Source: Acidiferrobacterales bacterium (GTDB lineage Bacteria; Pseudomonadota; Gammaproteobacteria; Acidiferrobacterales; Sulfurifustaceae). From it: DNA of 9,339 nucleotides. A program made the translations under genes and the position numbers. Shown piece after piece: positions 1 to 6,352 of the stretch (positions within the stretch are counted from its first letter, which is position 1; each line of letters opens with the position of its first letter). The stretch spans positions 1-9,339 of the forward strand of contig WGFP01000200.1 of NCBI GenBank assembly GCA_015492195.1. The letters are read 5' to 3'. The notes beneath the pieces are model-generated. The model ran no database searches. It was not told where the DNA came from and was given only the letters and a program-made list of their open reading frames with translations.

Positions 1-153
1 ATCGTGACGCATATTCACGAACTCGCGAATTCTTTCGGAATGGAAACCATCGCCGAAAGCGTGGAAAACGAGGCGACACAAAAGGCACTGCAAAAAATAG
101 GCATCCGCAACGCCCAGGGGCTGCTCTACGGCGCGCCGATCATGTCGATGTGA
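1..153 (+). CDS. EAL-domain protein, C-terminal end (partial)
   Basis: An open frame enters from the left edge and stops with TGA at 151-153, giving 50 visible residues. They match the last part of EAL domains, which hydrolyse cyclic-di-GMP to pGpG: the segment ETIAESVEN corresponds to the conserved 'vAEGVE' strand, and QGLLYGAPI corresponds to the usual 'QGyl.g.P' ending. The usual G of AEGVE is S here. The catalytic EAL signature and most metal ligands lie outside the window, so activity cannot be judged, nor whether a GGDEF, PAS or other sensor domain precedes it. It shares no evident operon with the genes downstream: a 180-bp gap with a repeat element and a separate promoter follows. Confidence 0.85.
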   Translation: MVTHIHELANSFGMETIAESVENEATQKALQKIGIRNAQGLLYGAPIMSM

Positions 154-181
154 CGGTCCAGTTTCCAACGCAGCAGAAAAT

Positions 182-323
182 TTAAGGAAGCTTTGATTAA
201 TTCCTGAACCGTCATTCCGGCGAAGCCTGTCCCGGACGCGATCCGGGAGCCGGAATCCATAAAGATCAAAGACCTGGATGCCGGACCAAGTCCGGCATGA
301 CGAATTGATCAGAGCTTCTTTAA
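182..323. repeat. MITE-like element with terminal inverted repeats and internal hairpins
   Basis: The 21-bp ends at 182-202 and 303-323 are inverted copies of each other with 3 mismatches (left end TTAAGGAAGCTTTGATTAATT without its last base is within the limit of similarity to the reverse complement of the right end). Inside are two compact hairpins: CCCGGA-cgcga-TCCGGG at 231-247 and TGCCGGA-ccaag-TCCGGCA at 279-297, plus inverted CGTCAT.CCGG motifs near both ends. No coding sequence is present. The layout resembles the small non-autonomous palindromic elements common in proteobacterial intergenic regions. It fills most of the 154-333 gap and may also slow transcription leaving the EAL gene, although no U-tract terminator is seen. 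Copy number cannot be known from this window. Confidence 0.65.
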
Positions 324-333
324 TTTTATCCGG

Positions 334-362
334 TTGACAAGCGCCATACCCGCGCATAGTAT
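334..362 (+). promoter_or_regulatory. Predicted sigma70 promoter of the cobalamin operon
   Basis: A perfect -35 box TTGACA (334-339), a 17-bp spacer and a -10 box TAGTAT (357-362, 4 of 6 matches to TATAAT) lie about 30 bp upstream of the riboswitch. The transcript would begin near 369, placing the whole aptamer in the leader. No better promoter is visible between the EAL gene and the first cobalamin gene. Confidence 0.65.
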
Positions 363-367
363 GGCGC
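341..367. promoter_or_regulatory. 9-bp perfect inverted repeat over the promoter (candidate operator)
   Basis: GCGCCATAC (341-349) and GTATGGCGC (359-367) are exact inverted copies separated by 9 bp. They cover most of the promoter spacer and the whole -10 box. The repeat ends just before the predicted transcription start, so it would act as DNA rather than as an RNA hairpin. Two 9-bp half-sites with centres 18 bp apart would suit a dimeric repressor. No regulator can be named. Confidence 0.4.
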
Positions 368-390
368 GCGAGCAGTTTGCTCAGTAGCTT

Positions 391-580
391 CAGGTGTTCC
401 GAGGACGTCCGTCCGAGGAATGAAACGGGAAGCCGGTGCGCCCGCTTTAAAGGGCAAACCCGGCGCTGCCCCCGCAACGGTAAACGAGTCAAGGCTTTGC
501 AAACCGCCACTGTGTTTTTAAGACACGGGAAGGCGCGAAGCCTGGGAGCCCATCCCGCTCGTGAGCCCGGAGACCGGCCT
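391..580 (+). promoter_or_regulatory. Cobalamin (AdoCbl-type) riboswitch aptamer
   Basis: The conserved blocks of the cobalamin aptamer occur in the correct order. They are GGTGTTCC at 393-400, the AAACGGGAAGCCGGTGCG block near 423-440, GCTGCCCCCGCAACGGTAAA at 465-484, a variable GTGT/ACAC arm at 512-526, GGGAAGGCGCGAAGCC near 527-542, and the B12 box AGCCCGGAGACCGGCC at 564-579. The length of about 190 nt is normal for the class. It sits 128 nt upstream of the receptor start. Binding of the cofactor is expected to turn down expression of the five genes that follow, which all concern B12 uptake or synthesis. Confidence 0.95.
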
Positions 581-600
581 GATGCAACCCGAAACAGTGT

Positions 601-703
601 TGCGGAGGGCGGCACGGGCGACAATGGCTTTCCCCGCATTGTGCTCTTTCCTCCGTATACCTTGATCAACGTCCGCGCGGGTGCGCGTGGATTGCGGAGG
701 AAA
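601..703 (+). promoter_or_regulatory. Riboswitch expression platform: anti-SD that can mask the RBS, plus decoy
   Basis: The ribosome binding site is GGAGG at 696-700, 7 nt before the ATG at 708. TTTCCTCCG at 647-655 is an exact 9-nt complement of CGGAGGAAA at 695-703, and pairing extends by two more pairs if one G-U is allowed. A copy of the ribosome-binding segment, TTGCGGAGG, occurs at 600-608 as well as at 692-700, so the same anti-SD strand could pair upstream instead and free the RBS. A 6-bp hairpin ACAATG/CATTGT (621-642) lies neatly inside the upstream alternative. No U-tract terminator is seen. This supports control at translation initiation; the pairing scheme is inferred from complementarity only. 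Confidence 0.65.
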
Positions 704-707
704 AATA

Positions 708-2525
708 ATGCAACGTTTAACAGTCTTATCTGCCGCGGCCGGGGCGCTTGTCATTTCCCCGGCCTCCCTTGCCGCAGATGTCCCCGACCCGGATACCGTG
801 ATCGTCACCGCCACGCGCACCGCCGTGACGGCGGATGAATCCCTTGCTTCGGTTACCGTTATCAGGCGCGAAGACATCGAGCGCAGCCAGGCGGCGAATA
901 TTCCCGAGCTGCTGACCGGCCTTGCGGGAATGGATTTCACCGTCAACGGCGGTTACGGTAAAAACAGCAGTCTGTTTCTGCGTGGCACGGGCTCCGGTCA
1001 CGTGCTGGTGATGATTGACGGCGTCAAGGTCGGTTCGGCAACGCTCGGCACCACCGCCTTTCAGCATATCCCACTTTCGCAGATCGAGCGCATTGAGATC
1101 GTGCGCGGCCCACGCTCGAGCCTCTATGGTTCGGAGGCCATCGGCGGCGTCATTCAGATTTTTACCCGGAAAGGCCGGAAAGAAACGCGCGGAAACGTCG
1201 CGGCCGGCGTCGGCAGCTACGGCACGAGCCAGATTTCATCCGGAGTCTCGGGCGGACGCAACGCCAGCCGCTACAGCGTCTTTGCCTCGCGTTTCAACAC
1301 CGACGGCATCGACGCCCGGCAACCCATCTCCAGCCTGGATGAGCCCGACGCCGACGGCTACACCAACAATTCCCTGACGGCGCGCATCGACCACCGGTTT
1401 GATAATGGAATGACATTCAACGTGCACGGCTTCAGGGCCCAGGGGGAGACGGAATTCGACGGCAACTTTCAGAACCGGACCGACTTTGTGCAAGAATCCG
1501 TCGGTGCGGAACTGGGCTTTTCTCCGGCGTCTACCTGGAAATCAAAACTCAATGTCGGACAAAGCAGAGATGAAACGGACAACTTCAAGGATCAAAGCTT
1601 TGTTTCCACCTTCAACACCAAACGTGACGTTGCTTCGTGGCAGAATGACGTTACCTTGGGGGATAAACAACTGCTAACGCTGGGGCTCGATTATCAACAG
1701 GACGCAGTCAGCAGCACTACCGCCTATGACAGGAGTTCGCGCGACAACAAGGGACTCTTTGGCCAATATCAGGCGACCGTGGGCAAGCACGACTTTCAGT
1801 TCAGCCTGCGCACGGACGACAACGAGCAATTCGGCAAACGGGACACGGGCAACATCGGCTGGGGGTACGCATTTGCCGATGGACGGCGCATCACCGTATC
1901 CTACGGCACGGCATTCAAGGCTCCGACCTTCAATCAACTGTACTTTCCCGGTTTCGGAAATCCGGATTTGCGGCCGGAAAAATCGGAGTCCTTCGAGATC
2001 GGACTGCGCGGCAAGCAGGCCCGGTTGCGCTGGGACGTGCGCACTTACTATACGGTGATTGATAACCTTATTGCCACGGTATTCGATTCGGGTACCGGGA
2101 AGTTCACCGCGAAAAACGTCGACAAGGCCAAGATCAAGGGGCTGGAAATCGAACTCTCCACAACCGTCAATGGTTGGGATCTGGCGACACACCTGACTTT
2201 TCTGGATCCCCGTGACGACACCACCGACAAGGTGCTCCGACGTCGTGCCAAACGCTCGCTGAAATTGGATCTCAACCGGCGTTTCGGCAAGGCCAGCGCG
2301 GGTATCACCTGGGTGGCCCAGAGCCACCGCTTTGAAGACGCGGCGAACAACACCCGGATCGGTGGATATGGCATCGTCAACGCGCATGCCCAATACCGGT
2401 TAAACAAAAAGTGGGTGGTGCGCGGCAAGATCGATAACCTGTTTGACAAGCAATACCAGACCATCCGGACCTACAATCATCCGGGGCGCAATCTGTTGCT
2501 GACCGTCGCTTACCAAACTCGATGA
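708..2525 (+). CDS. btuB: TonB-dependent outer-membrane cobalamin receptor (BtuB-like)
   Basis: This 605-residue protein imports corrinoids across the outer membrane using energy delivered by TonB. Residues 1-23 form a signal peptide with likely cleavage after SLAA. A TonB box, DTVIVTATRT, lies at about 29-38, followed by the plug domain with the typical FLRGTGSGHVLVMIDGVKVG and RIEIVRGPRSSLYGSEAIGG segments, then a long beta-barrel ending in LFDKQYQTIRTYNHPGRN and a final strand. A frame-compatible GTG exists at 681, but the ATG at 708 has GGAGG 7 nt upstream and puts the signal peptide at the N-terminus, so it is chosen. The last residues are YQTR; most such barrels end in an aromatic residue, so this end is slightly unusual. 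Its substrate, cobalamin, is inferred from the riboswitch and the neighbouring B12 genes as well as from the BtuB-like plug. The stop overlaps the next start (ATGA). Confidence 0.93.
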   Translation: MQRLTVLSAAAGALVISPASLAADVPDPDTVIVTATRTAVTADESLASVTVIRREDIERSQAANIPELLTGLAGMDFTVNGGYGKNSSLFLRGTGSGHVLVMIDGVKVGSATLGTTAFQHIPLSQIERIEIVRGPRSSLYGSEAIGGVIQIFTRKGRKETRGNVAAGVGSYGTSQISSGVSGGRNASRYSVFASRFNTDGIDARQPISSLDEPDADGYTNNSLTARIDHRFDNGMTFNVHGFRAQGETEFDGNFQNRTDFVQESVGAELGFSPASTWKSKLNVGQSRDETDNFKDQSFVSTFNTKRDVASWQNDVTLGDKQLLTLGLDYQQDAVSSTTAYDRSSRDNKGLFGQYQATVGKHDFQFSLRTDDNEQFGKRDTGNIGWGYAFADGRRITVSYGTAFKAPTFNQLYFPGFGNPDLRPEKSESFEIGLRGKQARLRWDVRTYYTVIDNLIATVFDSGTGKFTAKNVDKAKIKGLEIELSTTVNGWDLATHLTFLDPRDDTTDKVLRRRAKRSLKLDLNRRFGKASAGITWVAQSHRFEDAANNTRIGGYGIVNAHAQYRLNKKWVVRGKIDNLFDKQYQTIRTYNHPGRNLLLTVAYQTR

Positions 2526-3361
2526 TGTCTCTGCACCCATTCGATCGAAGAATATACAAATTTGCGCTCCTCTCGCTGGCGCTGCATACGCTTGCGCTGG
2601 CGTCTTGGCAAACAGACATATGGCTGACCGGACACCCTGAAAGCGTCTTGTCCGTCAACCTTGACCTTGCGTCTGCGACCGCTTCACCGGCAGCAACGCC
2701 GATAACCGAGTCCAATACACGCAAGAAACACAAAGCGGAAAACACGGCGTGGAGCCGGCGCGTTTCTCAGGAAACGGAAATAACGGTTGCCGTCAATCAA
2801 GCACGGCTGAAATCATCAATCACGGACGCGAAAAAAGAAAACACGGGCGACGCGGCTCGACAATTTCGCCGGGAGCGAAAAGTGGCACATGGACGTGCCG
2901 AATACGAAGCCGAGGATGCAAATTGGACGCACGCAGTGCGCCCGAAGGACGCGGGCCAGGGACGGCCCGCGTCAAACAGGCGGGACAGCCATGACCGTAG
3001 CCGGGCGTCATCACAACCAAGTCCGCCGACCTCAACGTCCACCGGCCCGGGAAATAAAAACAAATCGGCCAGGGCGCAGATCCAGGCCCGCCTGATCACA
3101 GACATGGCGCGTTATTTCGCTTATCCCGACATTGCCCGACGCTACGGTTGGGAAGGCAAGGTACTGCTGGGGTTCAATGTGGAACCGGACGGCCGACTCC
3201 GTCAGATTCATGTCGCCCGCAGCTCCGGATATGACATCCTGGACCGCTCGGCGGTAAACTCTCTGGGCCAAGTAGGCCGCATCACCGAGGCGCAATCGTG
3301 GTTAAACGGCCGGGCGATCGATATGCGATTGTCCGTTATCTACCGCCTGACGGAGAACTAA
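2522..3361 (+). CDS. tonB: TonB-like energy transducer for the cobalamin receptor
   Basis: A 279-residue protein with TonB architecture. A single hydrophobic N-terminal helix (about 14-30) carries S18 and H22 in the SxxxH spacing that is essential in E. coli TonB. Then comes a long charged, low-complexity linker (about 45-185), unusually poor in the Pro-Glu/Pro-Lys repeats of classical TonB and rich in Arg, Ser and Asp. A C-terminal TonB fold (about 186-279) follows, with YPDIARRYGWEGKV and FNVEPDGR motifs. Its ATG lies inside the stop of the receptor gene with no clear Shine-Dalgarno, so translation is probably coupled. Encoding it directly after the receptor suggests a dedicated transducer that borrows an ExbB/ExbD motor encoded elsewhere, as no exbBD genes are present here. 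The fold call is firm; exclusive pairing with this receptor is inference. Confidence 0.88.
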   Translation: MMSLHPFDRRIYKFALLSLALHTLALASWQTDIWLTGHPESVLSVNLDLASATASPAATPITESNTRKKHKAENTAWSRRVSQETEITVAVNQARLKSSITDAKKENTGDAARQFRRERKVAHGRAEYEAEDANWTHAVRPKDAGQGRPASNRRDSHDRSRASSQPSPPTSTSTGPGNKNKSARAQIQARLITDMARYFAYPDIARRYGWEGKVLLGFNVEPDGRLRQIHVARSSGYDILDRSAVNSLGQVGRITEAQSWLNGRAIDMRLSVIYRLTEN

Positions 3362-3364
3362 AAC

Positions 3365-3916
3365 ATGGGCCACCGTCTCTCCAAGATTTATACCCGCACC
3401 GGGGACAAAGGCACCACCGGGCTCGGTGGCGGAATACGCGTGGACAAGGACAGTCCAAGGGTCGAGGCCTACGGAACGGTGGACGAACTCAACAGCGTCC
3501 TCGGCCTCCTGCTGGCGGACGACCTGCCCGACGACATCCGCGATGTCTTGATTGACGTGCAACACGACCTCTTCGACCTGGGCAGTGAGTTATGCGTGCC
3601 GGGACGCAGCAGGCTGTCCGACCATCAGGTGAAACGGCTTGAAGAGACCCTCGATGCGCTGAACGAGGGGCTCAGCCCCTTGAAGGAATTCATCCTCCCG
3701 GGCGGCGGTCGTCAGGCGGCGGTGTGCCACCTGGCGCGCACCGTGTGCCGTCGCGCCGAGCGTCGGACCATAAGCCTGAACAAAGCGGAAGCGGTGTCGG
3801 CTGTGGCCATGCAATACCTCAACCGGCTGTCCGATCTGTTGTTCGTCATGGCGCGCTACCTTAATAAACATGCCGGCGGGAACGACGTGCTCTGGCAACC
3901 GGGAAAGAACCGGTGA
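3365..3916 (+). CDS. pduO: PduO-type ATP:cob(I)alamin (corrinoid) adenosyltransferase
   Basis: The 183-residue product transfers the 5'-deoxyadenosyl group of ATP to the cobalt of a Co(I) corrinoid, making the coenzyme's upper ligand. It is the PduO/MMAB trimer family, not the BtuR/CobA P-loop family: the N-terminal ATP-binding segment YTRTGDKGTTGLGGG is at 9-23, VEAYGTVDELNSVLG follows, a CRRAERR helix is at about 128-134 and NRLSDLLFVMARY at about 153-165. Length is normal for a stand-alone PduO domain. A GGAG (3352-3355) inside the end of the tonB gene lies 9 nt before the ATG, and the two genes are 3 bp apart. Next to cobyrinate diamide synthase it may act on cob(I)yrinate a,c-diamide in de novo synthesis, on imported cobalamin, or both. 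Confidence 0.93.
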   Translation: MGHRLSKIYTRTGDKGTTGLGGGIRVDKDSPRVEAYGTVDELNSVLGLLLADDLPDDIRDVLIDVQHDLFDLGSELCVPGRSRLSDHQVKRLEETLDALNEGLSPLKEFILPGGGRQAAVCHLARTVCRRAERRTISLNKAEAVSAVAMQYLNRLSDLLFVMARYLNKHAGGNDVLWQPGKNR

Positions 3917-3948
3917 ATCCACGATTCCGGCATTACGGCTAATAAACC

Positions 3949-5244
3949 ATGCCGGTGCACGCATGCCCCGCATTGCTGGTGGCCGCCCCCGCCTCCGGCC
4001 AGGGCAAGACCACCGTCACCGCGGCGCTGGCCCGTCATCACCGCAACCAGGGCCGCAGCGTCCGGGTCTTCAAGACCGGTCCGGACTTTCTCGACCCCAT
4101 GATCCTGCAACAGGCCTCGGGCAACCCCGTGTATCAACTGGATCTGTGGATGGCAGGCGAGGACGCCTGCAAACAACTGCTGTTTGAGGCTGCCGGGAAA
4201 GCGGATTTGATTCTGATTGAGGGCGTGATGGGGTTGTTCGACGGCGACCCGTCGAGCGCGGATCTTGCGTGCACGTTTAACGTCCCGGTGCTGGCGGTGA
4301 TCGACGCCTCCGCCATGGCGCAGACCTTCGGCGCCCTCGCCCGGGGACTGGCGAGCCACCGACCCGATCTCCCTTTCGCCGGCGTGGTGGCCAACCGCGT
4401 GACCGGTCCGGGACACAGCGCCATGCTGGCCGAAGGCCTGCCGCCGGAGGTCCGTTACTTCGGCGGCCTGCCGCGCGACCAGGCCGCTGCCCTGCCCGAC
4501 CGCCATCTGGGCCTGGTGCAGGCGGAAGAGATCGCCGACCTGACAGCGCGGCTGGATGCCGCGGCCGCGGCCGTCGCGACCAGGGCAGACTTGGCGGCGC
4601 TGCCGCAGCCGGTGAGTTTCGCACCGGCCGCCGTGCCCGAGCCCCCGCGTCTATTGGCAGGGCTGCGCATCGGCATTGCCCGCGATCGTGCATTCAGTTT
4701 TATCTACCCGGCCAATCTTGACCTGTTGCGGTCCCTGGGTGCGGAGCTGGTGTTTTTCTCGCCGCTTGCCGACGACACGCTGCCGCAGGTCGACAGCGTG
4801 TGGCTACCGGGCGGCTACCCCGAGCTGCATTTGAATCCACTGGCCGACAACACCGCCATGAAGCTGGCGCTGCGCGCCCACCACGAGCAGGCCAAACCCC
4901 TTCTCGCCGAGTGCGGCGGCATGCTGTACTTATTAGAGTCCCTGACTGATAAGGAGGGTAACAGCGCCGACATGGTCGGCTTGCTGCCGGGCCGGGCAAC
5001 GATGCAAGACCGGCTCGCGGGCCTGGGCATACAGGCCGCCCCCTTGCCCGAGGGCGAGATCCGGGGACACGCCTTCCACCACTCGAAAATGGAAACGCCG
5101 CTCACGCCCGTGTGCCGCGGCCGCTGCCAACGTGGCGATCGAAGTGGAGAGGCGATGTACCGACGGGGCCGCCTGCTGGCCTCCTATCTGCATCTGTATT
5201 TTCCTTCCAACCCGCAAGCCGTGGCGCAATTGTTCCTGCCATGA
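3949..5244 (+). CDS. cobB: Cobyrinate a,c-diamide synthase (CobB/CbiA)
   Basis: This 431-residue glutamine amidotransferase amidates side chains a and c of cobyrinate (or hydrogenobyrinate) using ATP and glutamine. The N-terminal synthetase domain has the P-loop APASGQGKTT at 13-22, KTGPDFLDP just after it and GVMGLFDG at 92-99. The C-terminal class-I-like glutaminase has WLPGGYPEL at 285-293, the nucleophile Cys322 in LAECGGM, GHAFHHSKME further on, and the catalytic His415 in ASYLHLYFPSNP. Length and motif order match the family. Whether the substrate is the cobalt-containing (CbiA) or cobalt-free (CobB) compound cannot be read from the sequence. It starts 32 bp after the adenosyltransferase with no convincing Shine-Dalgarno; the ATG at 3949 places the P-loop at the usual distance from the N-terminus. 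The stop overlaps the bluB start. Confidence 0.93.
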   Translation: MPVHACPALLVAAPASGQGKTTVTAALARHHRNQGRSVRVFKTGPDFLDPMILQQASGNPVYQLDLWMAGEDACKQLLFEAAGKADLILIEGVMGLFDGDPSSADLACTFNVPVLAVIDASAMAQTFGALARGLASHRPDLPFAGVVANRVTGPGHSAMLAEGLPPEVRYFGGLPRDQAAALPDRHLGLVQAEEIADLTARLDAAAAAVATRADLAALPQPVSFAPAAVPEPPRLLAGLRIGIARDRAFSFIYPANLDLLRSLGAELVFFSPLADDTLPQVDSVWLPGGYPELHLNPLADNTAMKLALRAHHEQAKPLLAECGGMLYLLESLTDKEGNSADMVGLLPGRATMQDRLAGLGIQAAPLPEGEIRGHAFHHSKMETPLTPVCRGRCQRGDRSGEAMYRRGRLLASYLHLYFPSNPQAVAQLFLP

Positions 5245-5918
5245 ACCGCTTCAACAACGACGAGATCGCCGCCGTGTACCGCGCCATCACTGAGCGCCGC
5301 GACATGCGTCACTTCCGTCCCGACCCGGTGGACCCCGAAGTCTTGCAGCGCTTGTTGCACGCGGCCCACCTCGCCCCCAGCGTGGGCTACATGCAACCCT
5401 GGCGTTTCATCCGCATCACCGACGCCGCCCTGCGCCGGCGCATCCACGCCCTGGTGGAGCAGGAACGCACCCAGACCGCACGGGCCTTGGGCAGTCAGGG
5501 AGACGCGTTCCTGCGCATCAAGGTCGAGGGCATTCTGGAATGCGGGGAGCTGCTGGTGGCCGCCCTCATGGACGGACGCGAACGCCACGTCTTCGGGCGC
5601 CGCACCCTGCCGGAAATGGACCTGGCCTCGGTGGCCTGTGCCATCCAGAACCTGTGGCTCGCCGCGCGCGCCGAGGGCCTGGGTCTCGGCTGGGTTTCCC
5701 TGTTCGACCCCCAGGCCCTGGCCGAATTACTGGACATCCCGCCGGGCGGCAAGCCCGTGGCGATCCTGTGCCTGGGGCACGTCGAGGCGCTCTACGACAA
5801 ACCCATGCTGGAGCAACTGGGCTGGGGCCGGCGGCGCGCCCTCAAAGACCTGGTGTTTGAAAACCGCTGGGGGACGCCTCAGTTTAACGGCGACTTCGAC
5901 CATTTGAGGAAACTCTGA
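5241..5918 (+). CDS. bluB: 5,6-dimethylbenzimidazole synthase (BluB)
   Basis: BluB is a flavin-destroying nitroreductase-fold enzyme that breaks FMNH2 with O2 to give 5,6-dimethylbenzimidazole, the lower ligand of cobalamin. The 225-residue product has the family signatures RRDMRHF at 19-25 and APSVGYMQPWRF shortly after it, then the nitroreductase core with SVACAIQNLWLAARAEGLGL and the LGHVEALYDKPMLEQLGWG tail region. The frame is open 43 codons further upstream, but the ATG at 5241 overlaps the cobB stop (ATGA) and gives the normal family length, so it is chosen; translation is probably coupled to cobB. It is the last gene of the operon: 2 bp after its stop begins the tail of a minus-strand gene, with no terminator hairpin between them. 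Its presence means the cell can make true B12 in the presence of oxygen. Confidence 0.93.
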   Translation: MNRFNNDEIAAVYRAITERRDMRHFRPDPVDPEVLQRLLHAAHLAPSVGYMQPWRFIRITDAALRRRIHALVEQERTQTARALGSQGDAFLRIKVEGILECGELLVAALMDGRERHVFGRRTLPEMDLASVACAIQNLWLAARAEGLGLGWVSLFDPQALAELLDIPPGGKPVAILCLGHVEALYDKPMLEQLGWGRRRALKDLVFENRWGTPQFNGDFDHLRKL

Positions 5919-5920
5919 CT

Positions 5921-6352
5921 TTACGGCGCCCTGCCTGGAGGCTTCAAGGTGTCGAGTTTGGCGACCACGGCACGGCATGCCGCAATCAGACCCGCGACAA
6001 GCTGCTCATCCACATTCAAATCGCCCACGTACTCGCCCAAGTTGCGAATCTCGTGACACTTGGCCAGTATGCGCCACACTTCTGGTCCCATGCCTAGCGT
6101 GTGCGGTAACACCTGAAAGACGACGTAGCGGTTGGCCGGGCGGTAACCATGCCAGCGCAAGGCGGCCAAACACAGGGCATGCGCGGCGTTGTAAGCGAGA
6201 TCGAAACGGCCCTCCAACGAATTGGAGGTGTTGGCGGCGTCGGACAGGCGCGCCACGCCGGAGCGCATCAGACCGGTGAACTCCTTCGCATCCGGCGGTT
6301 CCTTTTGCAGCGACTTGCCGGGTCCGCTCAGATTCTCAAGCGGTGAGACCAT
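5921..6352 (-). CDS. HEPN-like protein, HepT-type partner of the MNT protein
   Basis: A small 143-residue, mostly helical protein encoded directly after a nucleotidyltransferase gene, the arrangement of HEPN/MNT toxin-antitoxin pairs. The segment FDLAYNAAHALCLAALRWHGYRP (50-72) resembles the first long HEPN helices, and KCHEIRNLGEYVG (98-110) resembles the HEPN RNase motif helix. HEPN RNases usually carry R-x4-6-H, and HepT has R-x4-H-x-Y. Here R103 and N104 are kept, Y108 follows, and no His is at the expected place, so the RNase centre looks altered. Its ATG overlaps the upstream gene by 17 bp and has GGAGG only 3 nt before the start, so translation is likely coupled. A role as a toxin, or as a substrate of the MNT enzyme, is inferred from context. 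It could also be a non-catalytic HEPN protein. Confidence 0.7.
   Translation of the reverse strand: MVSPLENLSGPGKSLQKEPPDAKEFTGLMRSGVARLSDAANTSNSLEGRFDLAYNAAHALCLAALRWHGYRPANRYVVFQVLPHTLGMGPEVWRILAKCHEIRNLGEYVGDLNVDEQLVAGLIAACRAVVAKLDTLKPPGRAP

Noticed and set aside
681..707. GTG at 681 as the start of the receptor gene
   Set aside because: It would put nine extra residues, including the Shine-Dalgarno codons, before a good signal peptide; the ATG at 708 has GGAGG at the right distance.
377..838. A 153-codon plus-strand open frame
   Set aside because: It runs through the riboswitch aptamer and into the receptor gene in another frame and has no protein-like features.
1674..2393. A 239-codon open frame on the minus strand
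   Set aside because: It lies wholly inside the receptor gene, has no recognisable domain, and is a mirror of the GC-rich codon pattern of that gene.
3856..4506. A 216-codon minus-strand open frame
   Set aside because: It is antisense to the adenosyltransferase and cobyrinate diamide synthase genes, which carry full family motifs on the plus strand.
5112..5240. An upstream start for BluB within cobB
   Set aside because: It would add 43 residues without family similarity; the ATGA overlap at 5241 gives the normal N-terminus.
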